NCBI GenBank assembly: GCA_903871765.1
Contig: CAIQIC010000261.1
Coordinates: 1 to 33,088 of the forward strand
DNA length: 33,088 nt
Source: an uncultured Lentisphaerota bacterium
GTDB lineage: Bacteria; Verrucomicrobiota; Kiritimatiellia; CAIQIC01
Direction: 5' to 3'
The translations under genes and the position numbers were made by a program. Positions 1 to 7,299 of this stretch are shown in pieces. Under the pieces are notes generated by a model. That model saw only the letters and a program-made list of their open reading frames with translations. It did no database searches and was not told where the DNA came from. Each line of letters begins with the position of its first letter. Position 1 is the first letter of the stretch.

Positions 1-884
1 AGATCCGGGGGCTGGTCGCGCTCGGGCCGCGCGACGCCGGCACGCCCGGCGCCGCCCGCGCGGCCGGCTACCTGCAGGGCCGGCTCCGCGCCCATGGTGT
101 GGACGCGGACGTCGCGGCCTTCCACGACGCCGCGCCGGACGGACCGGCCATCTTCCGGAACGTCATCGGCAAAATCCCGGGCACCGGCGGCGGGCTGATC
201 ATCCTGGGTTCGCACTACGACACGAAGGCCGGCCTCGGGCCGGACTTTCAGGGCGCGAACGACGGCGGCTCCAGCACCGGCGTGCTGCTGGAACTGGCGC
301 GCGTGACGGCGGGCCCTTGGAGGGACGCGCTCCGTCGCGTCCGGGGACACGAGCCCGCGGCAGCTAAACAGCCATCCGGACCCAACGCACTTGCCCTGCC
401 GGACATCTGGTTGGTCTTTTTCGACGGCGAGGAATGCCGCGTGAGCTATGGGCCGAACGACGGCTTTCACGGGAGCCGGCACCTCGCGCGGCAACTGGTG
501 ACGGAGCGCCGCGCGCGGGACGTGCGTGCCATGGTGCTGCTGGACATGGTCGGCCAGCGGAATCTGAACGTCACCATCCCGCGCAATGGCACGCCGGAGT
601 TGGCGGTGAAGGTGCTGGCGGCGGCCGCGCGCGAGAGCGTGCGGACAAAATTCTCGCTCATGTACAACAGCGTGGGCGATGACCACGTGGCGTTTCTCGA
701 CGCCGGCATGCCGGCCGTGGATCTGATTGATTTCCAGTACGGCAGCCTGCCGGGCTTGAACGACTACTGGCACACCGCGGCCGACCGGCTCGACAAACTC
801 AGCCCCGCCAGCCTCCAGGTCGTCGGCAGCGTCATGCTGCGCCTGCTCCACGATCTGGCGGCGGAAGCGGCCGTGCCGCGGTAA
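1..884 (+). CDS. M28 family metallopeptidase / glutaminyl cyclase-like (5' end outside window)
   Basis: The frame is open from the window edge (first full codon at nt 3), so the N-terminus is missing. The first visible residues, with LVALGPR and AARAAGYLQGRL, are a typical early helix of M28 enzymes. The zinc-site pattern follows in order: His and Asp in GSHYDTK, Asp in GANDGGSS, Glu-Glu in FFDGEE, Asp in LLDMVGQ and His in YWHTAAD. This order and the FxDGEE...GSRHLA spacing match M28 aminopeptidases and the related glutaminyl-peptide cyclotransferases; sequence alone does not separate the two. It is probably exported, but the signal region is not visible. One oddity is an extra loop of about 28 residues (nt 310-400) between the LLELARV helix and the strand carrying FFDGEE. 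The loop begins with a copy of a mobile hairpin repeat translated as WRDALRRV. Fold assignment is firm; substrate is unknown. Confidence 0.88.
   Translation, partial: IRGLVALGPRDAGTPGAARAAGYLQGRLRAHGVDADVAAFHDAAPDGPAIFRNVIGKIPGTGGGLIILGSHYDTKAGLGPDFQGANDGGSSTGVLLELARVTAGPWRDALRRVRGHEPAAAKQPSGPNALALPDIWLVFFDGEECRVSYGPNDGFHGSRHLARQLVTERRARDVRAMVLLDMVGQRNLNVTIPRNGTPELAVKVLAAAARESVRTKFSLMYNSVGDDHVAFLDAGMPAVDLIDFQYGSLPGLNDYWHTAADRLDKLSPASLQVVGSVMLRLLHDLAAEAAVPR
319..342. repeat. Hairpin repeat copy inside a coding region
   Basis: A 24-nt unit beginning GGAGGGACGCG, whose palindromic core is GGACGCG/CGCGTCC on a short loop. The identical 24 nt occur at 7223-7246 in an intergenic region. Here the unit is read in frame as part of an extra loop of the M28 peptidase. 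Confidence 0.85.
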
Positions 885-923
885 CCCGCGCGGCGTACCG
901 GGCCTGTTGGCGGGCCCGTCAGG

Positions 924-1289
924 CTAATCGTCGCTATCGTCTATGTGTTTCCGGTTCTTAAGACGCTTCCGGTCCGTGGCGGCCTGGCCCGCGGACGCGG
1001 TCGCTTGGGCAGTCAGGTTGGTGCCGCCGCTGCGCTGGGCCGTCAGGTAGGGCACCACAAGCTGAAGCTCCTGATCGGAGAGCTTGGCTTTCTTTTTCAT
1101 GTGTGCCTGCATCTGGACGGGATCCTTCCTGAGCGCCTTGGCCAGCGAATGGCAGGTGGTGCACTTGCTGGCTACGAGCTTTCGTGCTGCGCTGGTTTGT
1201 TCGGGGGTCAGGCCGGCAGCGGTCAGTAACGCGCCCAGCGCCAGCAGGGCCGCACCTGCGGTTGATGTTTTGAGCATGTGGCTATGCAT
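924..1289 (-). CDS. Small exported c-type cytochrome
   Basis: A protein of 121 residues with an N-terminal signal peptide (hydrophobic stretch at residues 11-26, AGAALLALGALLTAAG). One heme-binding CTTCH motif lies at residues 43-47, with candidate axial methionines at 60 and 64. The helix after it (LSDQELQLVVPYLTAQ) matches the last helix of class I mono-heme cytochromes. I chose the ATG at 1289 because the frame turns hydrophobic directly after it and a GGAG lies 11 nt upstream; the frame stays open further upstream but without signal-like sequence. The C-terminal 30 residues are a polar tail of unknown role. It probably carries electrons in the periplasm. Partner unknown. It shares its strand with the two genes to its right, but the 109-nt gap leaves co-transcription open. 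Confidence 0.8.
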   Translation of the reverse strand: MHSHMLKTSTAGAALLALGALLTAAGLTPEQTSAARKLVASKCTTCHSLAKALRKDPVQMQAHMKKKAKLSDQELQLVVPYLTAQRSGGTNLTAQATASAGQAATDRKRLKNRKHIDDSDD

Positions 1290-1398
1290 AAGGGCGTGTT
1301 CTCCGTTCTGCCCGACAGACCGGGGTGATGGTTCCTGGTCCGCGGGCGGCGGGGAAAATACCATGCGTTCCGCGGTTCGCAAACCCGTTATGGCAGTA

Positions 1399-1848
1399 TC
1401 AAACGTGTTTGCCGCCCGGCAGAAAACGGTGCGTACGCGCCCGGTAGGCGGCATAGTCGGGGAACTGGACCGCGAGGAGCCGCTCTTCCCGCAAGGACTT
1501 GGCGTACAGCACGGTGCCCAGCGTCAGCCACGCCAACAGGCGCAACGGGGCCCACTGGCACAGCAGGCCGCCGAGCGTCAGCAGCAGTACCGCCGTGTAC
1601 ATCGGATGCCGGATCCAACGATAGGGCCCGGTTTGCACGAGATGCGCGCCCGGCTTGAGCTCCGGAACGATACGAAAATTGCCCGGCCGATTCGCCGCCA
1701 CGGCCCACAGCCCCAGCCCGGCGCCGCCCGCCGCGAGCAGCAGGCCCGCGGGCTGCCAGCCAAAAGACCGCCCGGGCACCAGCACGCCGACGGCCAGCAC
1801 GATTTGCGCCGCGACGAACAACCACGATGTTCCGCCGGCCGGCGTCAC
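1399..1848 (-). CDS. Isoprenylcysteine carboxyl methyltransferase-family membrane protein
   Basis: A membrane protein of 149 residues with four or five hydrophobic segments. The signature of the ICMT/phospholipid methyltransferase superfamily is clear: TGPYRWIRHPMYTAVLL near residues 73-89 (SAM and substrate region), then EERLL..FPDYAAYRARTHRFLP at the C-terminus. Bacterial members methylate unknown, probably lipidic or small-molecule, substrates; true protein isoprenylation is not expected here, so the family name should not be read as a function. The start is a GTG preceded by GAGGAG only 3 nt away, so the start is uncertain by a few codons. It ends 109 nt before the cytochrome gene and follows the thioredoxin gene by 36 nt, so thioredoxin-methyltransferase co-transcription is likely. 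Confidence 0.82.
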   Translation of the reverse strand: MTPAGGTSWLFVAAQIVLAVGVLVPGRSFGWQPAGLLLAAGGAGLGLWAVAANRPGNFRIVPELKPGAHLVQTGPYRWIRHPMYTAVLLLTLGGLLCQWAPLRLLAWLTLGTVLYAKSLREERLLAVQFPDYAAYRARTHRFLPGGKHV

Positions 1849-1884
1849 AAGCTCCTCGCACCGCGGCTGGTCCGGCAGACGCGG

Positions 1885-2403
1885 CTAATTGTTGCCGCCC
1901 CCCGCCGGCGGGGTGACCGCCGGGCCTTTTTTCTCATTGCCCTTGGGACGCTGCAGCTTGTCTTTGTCGATCATTTGTTTCAGGTGCTCGACGTAGGCTT
2001 TCGGTCCGCCCTCCTGATAGCCGGTGCGGCCAACCAACTCGCCGTCCGGCGACAGGATGAGGACCGTGGGATACCCCCGGATCCCGTATTTCTTGGCCAG
2101 CTCGGCGTTCTGGTCCTTGAGCTTCTTGGACTGGCTCTTCTGGCGCGGGAAATCCAGCAGAACGCAGACCAGGTTCGTTTTGGCATAGGCTTTGAATTCG
2201 GCCTTGCTGAACACTTCCTTCTCGAGCTTCATGCACCAGCCGCACCAGTCGGACCCGCTGAAATCGAGCAGCAGGTACGAACCGGCCTTGCTGGCGTTGG
2301 TCGTGGCCTTCGCAAAGTCGGTCTCCCAGGTGTTGGCTTCGGCCTGTGCGCCCAGCGTGACCAACCACGCCGTCAGCAATCCCAGCAGCATCGTCTTCTT
2401 CAT
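1885..2403 (-). CDS. Exported thioredoxin-like protein (thioredoxin_7 type)
   Basis: A 172-residue protein with a signal peptide (residues 1-23, cut near AQAEA) and a single thioredoxin fold. The redox motif is WCGWC (Cys54, Cys57) in the context FSGSDWCGWCMKLEKEVF. This is typical of the DUF255/thioredoxin_7-like group rather than of classical cytosolic thioredoxin. The cis-proline strand is visible as IRGYPTVLILSPDG. The tail after residue 150 is low-complexity (GGGNN at the end). The ATG at 2403 is well supported by AAGGAAGG about 5 nt upstream. It is likely to reduce or isomerise periplasmic disulfides, possibly for the heme cysteines of the cytochrome two genes downstream; that link is inferred from proximity only. 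Confidence 0.88.
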   Translation of the reverse strand: MKKTMLLGLLTAWLVTLGAQAEANTWETDFAKATTNASKAGSYLLLDFSGSDWCGWCMKLEKEVFSKAEFKAYAKTNLVCVLLDFPRQKSQSKKLKDQNAELAKKYGIRGYPTVLILSPDGELVGRTGYQEGGPKAYVEHLKQMIDKDKLQRPKGNEKKGPAVTPPAGGGNN

Positions 2404-2814
2404 GACTTCCTTCCTTTCTTGTCTTCCGCCCGCGGGGGAATGATACCGCGGTCGCCTGCCCCGCACAAGCCCGGTCAGGATGGCTTGGCAGGTGGCGGCG
2501 CATGGCACTTCTGCGGGGTGCGTTTTGCTGTACGATGTAGTCGGGCCTGGGGTAGTCTCCACGTCGGAGTCGGTATCGGAATCGAAAGGTGTCGCTGGCG
2601 TTTGGGCCTGAGCGATTGAAAAGTCAGCATCGCAATGCGTCGGTCAACGAGGACTTGCCGAGGTATGGGGCAAAAGTTAGCGATGCCGATTCCGACCCCG
2701 AAAAATGCTGGAACTCCGGGACGCTTGTTGGGAACAAACGTCGGCGCGAATACCCGCAGGCCCACTTTGGCCCACCGGGAAAAATCGTCGCCGGATGTCG
2801 AGGGCCTGTTTCCT
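2404..2814. other. Intergenic region with short repeats
   Basis: No convincing gene. It holds an 18-nt element (2539-2556, AGTCGGGCCTGGGGTAGT) found in exact inverted form at 11992-12009. It also holds a GTCGG/TATCGG-rich tract at 2563-2584, mirrored imperfectly by CGATGCCGATTCCGACCCCG at 2681-2700. Simple CGGAATCGG-type tracts like this are seen between genes in several PVC genomes; their role is unknown. Confidence 0.5.
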
Positions 2815-2967
2815 TCACTCGCGCGTGCCGCCCTGCCAGTTGCTGATCTGCAAGGGCGAGGCGGGCAGGCCCTCTTTGTTGACCAGGTTCGGATGCGCCT
2901 CGTTCCGCCAGCCGAAGCGGACCTGGGTGGGCGAGGCCGCTTCCTTAGCGCCGGTGCTGTCAGGGAT
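2815..2967 (-). pseudogene. C-terminal remnant of a sialate O-acetylesterase
   Basis: About 50 codons ending at a stop at 2815 read like the very end of secreted sialate O-acetylesterases: an immunoglobulin-like strand VRFGWRNEAHPNLV followed by NKEGLPASPL and the terminal NW. Full-length members have about 500-700 residues with an SGNH catalytic domain. None of that remains, because the sequence immediately upstream on this strand is the end of the Old Yellow Enzyme gene, whose stop is 4 nt away. This is therefore a 3' stub left by a deletion or insertion that removed the rest. Confidence comes from the motif NKEGLPASP, recognised by memory rather than by a search. Confidence 0.65.
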
Positions 2968-2971
2968 CGAT

Positions 2972-4075
2972 TTAATCGGCGGAGCCGGCCGGGGTATAAT
3001 CCGTGTAACCCTTTTCCCCGGGCGTGTAGAAGGTGTTGGCATCCGGCGTCGCGAGCGCAAGGCCGGCCTGCAGCCGGCGCGGCAGGTCGGGGTTCGCGAT
3101 GAACGGCCGCCCGAACGCGACGAGATCGCCTTTCCCGGCCGCCAGATCGTTCCCGGCCCGGGCCAGGTCGTAGCCGCCGGACAGGATCACGGCCCCCTTG
3201 AAATGGGAGCGGAGGGCCTGCTTGATTTCCGGCTTCACCGGGGGCGCGCCCATGGCGCTGTGGTCCACGATGTGGATGTAGGCGAGCCCGAGCGCGTTGA
3301 GCGCGTCAGCGAGATGTTCGTAGAGCTGGTCCATGGCCGGGTCGGGCGACATGTCGTTGAACGCGCCGTACGGCGAGAGGCGCAGGCCCACGCGCGCGGC
3401 GCCGATCCCGGAGACGACGCGCGCCGCCACTTCAACGGCGAAGCGCAGACGGTTCGCCACCGCGCCACCCCACGAGTCGATCCGCCGGTTCGCCGCGGTG
3501 TTCAGGAACTGGTCCAGCAGATAGCCATTGGCCCCGTGCAACTCCACGCCGTCGAAGCCGGCTTCCACGGCCCGGGCCGCGGCGTCGCCGAATTCGCCGA
3601 TGGCCTGCCGGATATCGGCTTCGGTCATGGCGGCGGGGACCGGATAAGGCTGCGCGCCCTGCGCATCCGTCCACATGGTGCCCGAGAGTTCCACGGCCGA
3701 TGGCGCCAGGATGCGGGCTCCGGCCGGCATGTTGAGCGGATGACTTACGCGGCCCGTATGCATGAACTGCACAAAGATGCGGCCGCCCTGCCGGTGCACC
3801 GCCTCGGTAACGCGACGCCAGGCGCGGACGTGCTCCTCGCTATAGAGCCCCGGGATGCGCGCGTAGCCGGTGCCGTTGGGCGACGGGGCGGTACCCTCGG
3901 TGATCAGCAGGCCGGCGCTCGCGCGCTGGGCATAGTACGTGACCATCAGTTCCGTCGGCACGTGTGCAGCCGTGGCGCGGCTGCGTGTCATGGGTGCCAT
4001 GACCACGCGGTTGCGGAGTTCCAGGTCACCCAGTTTACAGGGGGTGAACAGCGGATGGGTATCATTTGTTTTCAT
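2972..4075 (-). CDS. Old Yellow Enzyme family alkene reductase (NemA-like)
   Basis: A 367-residue cytosolic flavoenzyme, full length for the family. It is a TIM barrel binding FMN. Visible landmarks are the N-terminal LFTPCKLGDLELRNRVVMAPMTR, the substrate-binding/proton-donor motif HGANGY (His180, Asn183, Tyr185), QFMHTGR, NRRIDSWGG, and the phosphate-binding end LSGGYD followed by FGRPFIANPDL. Family members reduce activated C=C bonds (enones, maleimides, nitro-esters) with NAD(P)H, and often act on reactive electrophiles. The spacing of motifs is closest to the NemA/xenobiotic reductase branch. The ATG at 4075 gives the expected N-terminus. No partner gene is in reach: upstream is 469 nt of repeats, downstream is the esterase stub. 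Confidence 0.93.
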   Translation of the reverse strand: MKTNDTHPLFTPCKLGDLELRNRVVMAPMTRSRATAAHVPTELMVTYYAQRASAGLLITEGTAPSPNGTGYARIPGLYSEEHVRAWRRVTEAVHRQGGRIFVQFMHTGRVSHPLNMPAGARILAPSAVELSGTMWTDAQGAQPYPVPAAMTEADIRQAIGEFGDAAARAVEAGFDGVELHGANGYLLDQFLNTAANRRIDSWGGAVANRLRFAVEVAARVVSGIGAARVGLRLSPYGAFNDMSPDPAMDQLYEHLADALNALGLAYIHIVDHSAMGAPPVKPEIKQALRSHFKGAVILSGGYDLARAGNDLAAGKGDLVAFGRPFIANPDLPRRLQAGLALATPDANTFYTPGEKGYTDYTPAGSAD

Positions 4076-4139
4076 GCCGCTATTATGACCGCAGCGGCGG
4101 GCGAGGCAAGCGCTATGAAATCACATTACAACTTTTTCT

Positions 4140-4233
4140 GGAGCGGAACCGGTAACGGTTCCGGGCGCTGCCGGAACGTTGACACGTTTCGCTCCAGGAA
4201 GAAGACACCGGAATGTTTACACATTCCGCTCCG
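4140..4233. repeat. Cluster of three hairpin repeats (CGGAACGT-type)
   Basis: Three short inverted repeats lie within 94 nt: CGGAACCG/CGGTTCCG (4144-4163), CGGAACGT/ACGTTTCG (4172-4191, one wobble) and CGGAATGT/ACATTCCG (4209-4228). All have 4-nt loops and a GGAGC or GCTCC flank on one side. A fourth copy is at 31267-31290. The differing stems stay complementary. They sit in the leader of the Old Yellow Enzyme gene. Confidence 0.8.
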
Positions 4234-4302
4234 GGGAAGAATCGCTCCAATTCAAAAGATCACATAGCTCGGAAGGTCTGTTGTCGGCATGCAAGCTTCA
4301 TT

Positions 4303-4330
4303 TTTGCGATCCTTGCGTTCTTTGGCGGCA
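4303..4330. repeat. Short direct-repeat tract (TTGCG..TTGCGTTCTTTG)
   Basis: A tract of the type TTTGCGATCCTTGCGTTCTTTGG made of near-repeats of a TTGCG core. A related tract in the opposite orientation lies at 18089-18110. Such tracts are common between genes in PVC genomes; function unknown. Confidence 0.5.
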
Positions 4331-4370
4331 AATCCTCCGACCGCTGTCGCCGCGTTCCGCCGCGGCTTGT

Positions 4371-4398
4371 AATCTGTGTAATCGGTGAAATCTGTGGA
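4371..4398. repeat. Short repeat (AATCTGTGTAATCGGTGAAA type)
   Basis: A tract with three near-copies of an ATCTGTG/ATCGGTG word. The same element, as ATCCGTGTAATCCTGAAATC, is at 9648-9675. Both lie between genes. The nearly identical pattern at two loci argues for a dispersed repeat family. Apart from this, the other repeats and the clusters above, 4076-4544 shows no gene. Confidence 0.55.
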
Positions 4399-4544
4399 CG
4401 ACCTCGCCGACGGCTTGCTGCTCGCCCCGCATTTAGCCTTGGCAACTGAACGACAACAGCATTGACCGCAGAATCATTATTCGCTTTGCATTAGTTGCGT
4501 CTGCGCCGGGCTGCGGCCCAACGCGCGGATCCAGGAGCCGCGCG

Positions 4545-5420
4545 TTACAGCCACAGAGGCGGCGCGCCGGGTGATTCGCGATCCAGCGCGCCGGACCACA
4601 GCAGGGCATCCAGGTCGGCCAGGAGGCGGGGCCGGTCGCGGGGCAGCCGGCCTTCCAGCGGGACGACGTTGGACGAGTGGTTGGCCCGGAACACGGTGTT
4701 GGTCAACGCCAGGCCTTCGATGATCCAGCGCAGCTCCTGCACCACCTGGAATTCTGAAAGCTGTCGGAATTGCCCGGTCCGGACTTCGTCATGCAGTTCC
4801 GTGCCGGGCACCGGCACCACCCGCAACGCGGACAGCAGGCGCGGTTGCATCCGGTTCAGGGCGGCGGCCGTCGCCGCGGCATGCGCGCGGGTGTGCTCGA
4901 CGCCGCCCAGCCCGAGCAGGATCATGACCGACAGGCGCAGGCCGGCTTGCTGCGCCCGGCGCCCGTCCGCCACCATGCTGGCGGCGGTCTCGGCCTTGTG
5001 CACCCGCCGCAGGATCTCCTCGTCGCCGCTTTCCAGGCCCAGGTAGAGGGTGTGCAGCTTGAGCGCCCGCAGGGTACGCAACTGATCGTCGGTCTTGGCG
5101 GCGATGGCGCTGCCCGTGGCGTACAGGTTGACCCGCGCCAAGGCCGGAAAATGTGCCGCCAGGGCGGTCAGGATCTGTTGAAGCTCATCGAAGGGGCGGC
5201 GCAGCACATCGCCGTCCGCCAGGAAGATCCGGCGCGTTGCGGGCGCGTGTCGCGCCTCTGTTGCGATCAACGGCCGGATTTCCGGGGCCTCCAGCCGGCG
5301 GTATTTCATACCCCGGTACATACCGCAGAACGTGCAGCGGTTGTAGGGGCAACCCTGATCCACCTGCAGGATCAGGCTGTCAGCTTCCGCCGGCGGCCGG
5401 AACTGCGGGTTGTTCAACAA
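4545..5420 (-). CDS. Radical SAM protein
   Basis: About 291 residues with a complete radical SAM core. The cluster-binding cysteines are in GCPYNRCTFCGMY (Cys24, 29 and 32, a CX4CX2C spacing known in some COG1032-like groups rather than the usual CX3CX2C). Further barrel motifs are IFLADGDVL, VNLYATGSAI, LYLGLESGDEEILRRV and LSVMILLGLGG. The C-terminal part (RVVPVPGTELHDE... then a helical tail) lacks a TRAM or other named domain. The frame is open to a TTG at 5450 with no ribosome site; I prefer the TTG at 5420, which has AAAAGGAG 6 nt upstream and gives the start MLNNPQFRPPAEADSLILQV. The reaction is unknown. Two broken pieces of a paralogue lie at 12100-12176 and 13333-13490. Confidence 0.88.
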   Translation of the reverse strand: MLNNPQFRPPAEADSLILQVDQGCPYNRCTFCGMYRGMKYRRLEAPEIRPLIATEARHAPATRRIFLADGDVLRRPFDELQQILTALAAHFPALARVNLYATGSAIAAKTDDQLRTLRALKLHTLYLGLESGDEEILRRVHKAETAASMVADGRRAQQAGLRLSVMILLGLGGVEHTRAHAAATAAALNRMQPRLLSALRVVPVPGTELHDEVRTGQFRQLSEFQVVQELRWIIEGLALTNTVFRANHSSNVVPLEGRLPRDRPRLLADLDALLWSGALDRESPGAPPLWL

Positions 5421-5477
5421 TGCAGACTCCTTTTCTTCGGCATGGCGCAAACGATAGCACGTGTCCCGTCCGGTGGA

Positions 5478-5624
5478 CTATTCGTCCCGCGCCTCCCAGA
5501 GATAGCGCTGCGGAAACCGCAGCCGCACGGCGAGGTAGAGGTGCGTGCCGAACAGCAGGATCAGGAGCGGGTAGCCCCGGATGAAGCCGCTGACCTGGTC
5601 AAGCAGTTTTTCAAGCGCCGGCAC
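5478..5624 (-). pseudogene. Truncated N-terminus of an alanine/glycine:cation symporter (AGCS)
   Basis: A 48-residue frame from a GTG at 5624 to a stop at 5478: VPALEKLLDQVSGFIRGYP, then LLILLFGTHLYLAVRLRFPQRYL and a stop six codons later. The short amphipathic helix followed by GxPLLILLxGTHLYL..RLRFPQ is how AGCS (sodium:alanine symporter) proteins begin. Those proteins have about 450-500 residues and ten or more membrane helices, so more than 85 percent is gone. There is no good ribosome site. The sequence downstream runs straight into the radical SAM gene. I read it as a fossil, although a translated one-helix peptide cannot be excluded. Confidence 0.6.
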
Positions 5625-5820
5625 GCACGCGATTATCGCCCCGCCGGCCGGACTGTCAAGCCGCCGCGGGAATTGAATCTGAATCGCAGTTGCATTGAAT
5701 GCGCGGGGAGGATGTGCTAGAAATTCACTCAAGAAGCGGAAGCACCGCCGCAGTCCTTGTGTGGGCCTGCCGGCCCGGACTGCGTCGAAAAAAAATGGCC
5801 AACCAGAGGGAGATCGGAAC

Positions 5821-7158
5821 ATGCAACGACGCGAATTCCTTAAATCGACTTTTGTCACCGGTGTCGGACTGCTCATCCTGCCGGGCGGCGCGCGGGCGGG
5901 GCGCAACAGCCCGGGCAACAAGCTGAACATCGCGCTGATCGGCACTTGGGGCCGGGGGGAGGCGCATTTTGACGCGATCGGCAGCGAGAACGTCGTCGCG
6001 CTCTGCGATGTCAACGAAGACCATCTGGCGTTCGGGGCGAAGCGCTTCCCGGGCGCCAAGACCTACATCGACTGGCGGAAATTGCTCGACGACCACAAGG
6101 CGCTCGGCCTCGACGCCGTCGTCTGTTGCACCGCCGACCACACGCACGCGTTCATCGCCAACTGGGCATTGAACCGCGAGCTGCACGTATATATGGAAAA
6201 GCCGCTGGCCATCAGCGTCGAGGAAGCGCGCGTGGTGCGGGCCAACTGGCTGAAGCGGAAGAACAAGCTTGCCACCCAGGTCGGCATGCAGCGGCACGCC
6301 AACCCGAACTTCAATCGCATCCTCGAACTGATCCGTGACGGCGCGGTCGGCGAACTGCAGGCGGCCTACGCCTGGGGCAACCGCCAGATCCGCCGGCCCG
6401 GCTACCTGCCGGCCGCGGGCGCGCCGCCGGCCAACCTCCACTACGATCTCTGGCTGGGTCCGTCCCCCGACCATCCCTATAACCCCGGCTACTTCTCCGG
6501 CGGCCCGGGCGCAAATTGCCTGCAGTGGAACATGTACTGGGATTTCGGTGCCGGCCAGATCGGCGACATGGGCAGCCACACGATGGATCTGCTCTGGAAC
6601 GCCGTGGATGCCAAGCTGCCGACCTCCGCCGAGGCCAAGGGCGAGAAGTTCAATCCCGATGTCACGCCGGTCGAATGCGAGTCGCATTTCGATCATCCCG
6701 CCAACGATTGGCGCGGGCCCATCCGCGTCCACTGGTATCAGGGTGGCCTGATGCCGAATTCGCCGCCGAATTACGACCTGAACAAAATCGACCACGGCGC
6801 GATGTTCAAGGGCACCAAAGGATTCCTCGTGGCCGGCTTCGACTCGCGCGTTTTGCTGCCGTTGGGCGACAATGCGGACATGACCTACTACAAACCGCGT
6901 CCGCAGGACAAGATGCTGCCGCCCATCGGCGACTTCCAGCAGCAGTGGATTAACGCCTGCAAAAACCCCAGCCTCAAGACGGCCTGCGACTTCGAATACA
7001 GCGGCGACATGATCGAGCAGATGCTGCTGGGGCTGGTGGCCTACCGCGTCGGCAAGAAACTCGAGTATGACGGCGCCACCGGGCGCGTCACCAACGTGGC
7101 CGAAGCCAACGAACTGCTGCGCCACACGTATCGCCCCGGCTGGACCCTCAACGGCTGA
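5821..7158 (+). CDS. Gfo/Idh/MocA family oxidoreductase with Tat-type signal
   Basis: A 445-residue protein beginning [20 protein letters not shown], a twin-arginine-like export signal (RREFLK) ending near GGARAG, so the enzyme probably works in the periplasm. The Rossmann domain follows ([13 protein letters not shown], then VVALCDVNE). The hallmark Glu-Lys-Pro is intact in [10 protein letters not shown] (residues 126-128). The C-terminal alpha/beta domain includes [14 protein letters not shown], which places a metal- or substrate-binding His after Gly-Ser. Family members are NAD(P)-dependent dehydrogenases or glycoside-modifying enzymes acting on sugars and polyols; PVC bacteria carry many exported copies of unknown substrate. 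The start at 5821 has GGGAG 8 nt upstream. It precedes an exported hydrolase and a propeller protein on the same strand, but a repeat-filled 141-nt gap separates it from them. Confidence 0.92.
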   Translation: MQRREFLKSTFVTGVGLLILPGGARAGRNSPGNKLNIALIGTWGRGEAHFDAIGSENVVALCDVNEDHLAFGAKRFPGAKTYIDWRKLLDDHKALGLDAVVCCTADHTHAFIANWALNRELHVYMEKPLAISVEEARVVRANWLKRKNKLATQVGMQRHANPNFNRILELIRDGAVGELQAAYAWGNRQIRRPGYLPAAGAPPANLHYDLWLGPSPDHPYNPGYFSGGPGANCLQWNMYWDFGAGQIGDMGSHTMDLLWNAVDAKLPTSAEAKGEKFNPDVTPVECESHFDHPANDWRGPIRVHWYQGGLMPNSPPNYDLNKIDHGAMFKGTKGFLVAGFDSRVLLPLGDNADMTYYKPRPQDKMLPPIGDFQQQWINACKNPSLKTACDFEYSGDMIEQMLLGLVAYRVGKKLEYDGATGRVTNVAEANELLRHTYRPGWTLNG

Positions 7159-7171
7159 GAGCAGAACTAAC

Positions 7172-7246
7172 GGCCACGACGGAGCGTGGCCCTCCAAGAA
7201 TTCAGAACCCGATCCGTATTGTGGAGGGACGCGCTCCGTCGCGTCC
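7172..7246. repeat. Facing pair of hairpin repeats with compensated stems
   Basis: Two 24-nt units face each other: 7172-7195 (stem GGCCACG/CGTGGCC) and 7223-7246 (stem GGACGCG/CGCGTCC). Each is followed or preceded by CCTCC/GGAGG, so the pair can also form one long hairpin. Outside the changed stem pairs the units agree when one is reversed. The second unit is identical to 319-342. The pair starts 13 nt after the oxidoreductase stop and could end its transcript. Confidence 0.85.
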
Positions 7247-7299
7247 GCAGGAGTTCTTCAAGACCTCGGGTAGCGCTGGATTTCAGGAGTAAATAAAAC

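Noticed and set aside
1084-2619. Very long + strand open frame of about 510 codons
   Set aside because: It lies opposite three real - strand genes with clear motifs; high GC removes stops from the antisense frame. The same applies to the long frames at 2705-4267 (+), 5725-7197 (-), 7729-8901 (-), 10595-11758 (+), 14334-15707 (-), 17020-18033 (-), 20274-21311 (+), 26893-27903 (+) and 31343-32746 (+).
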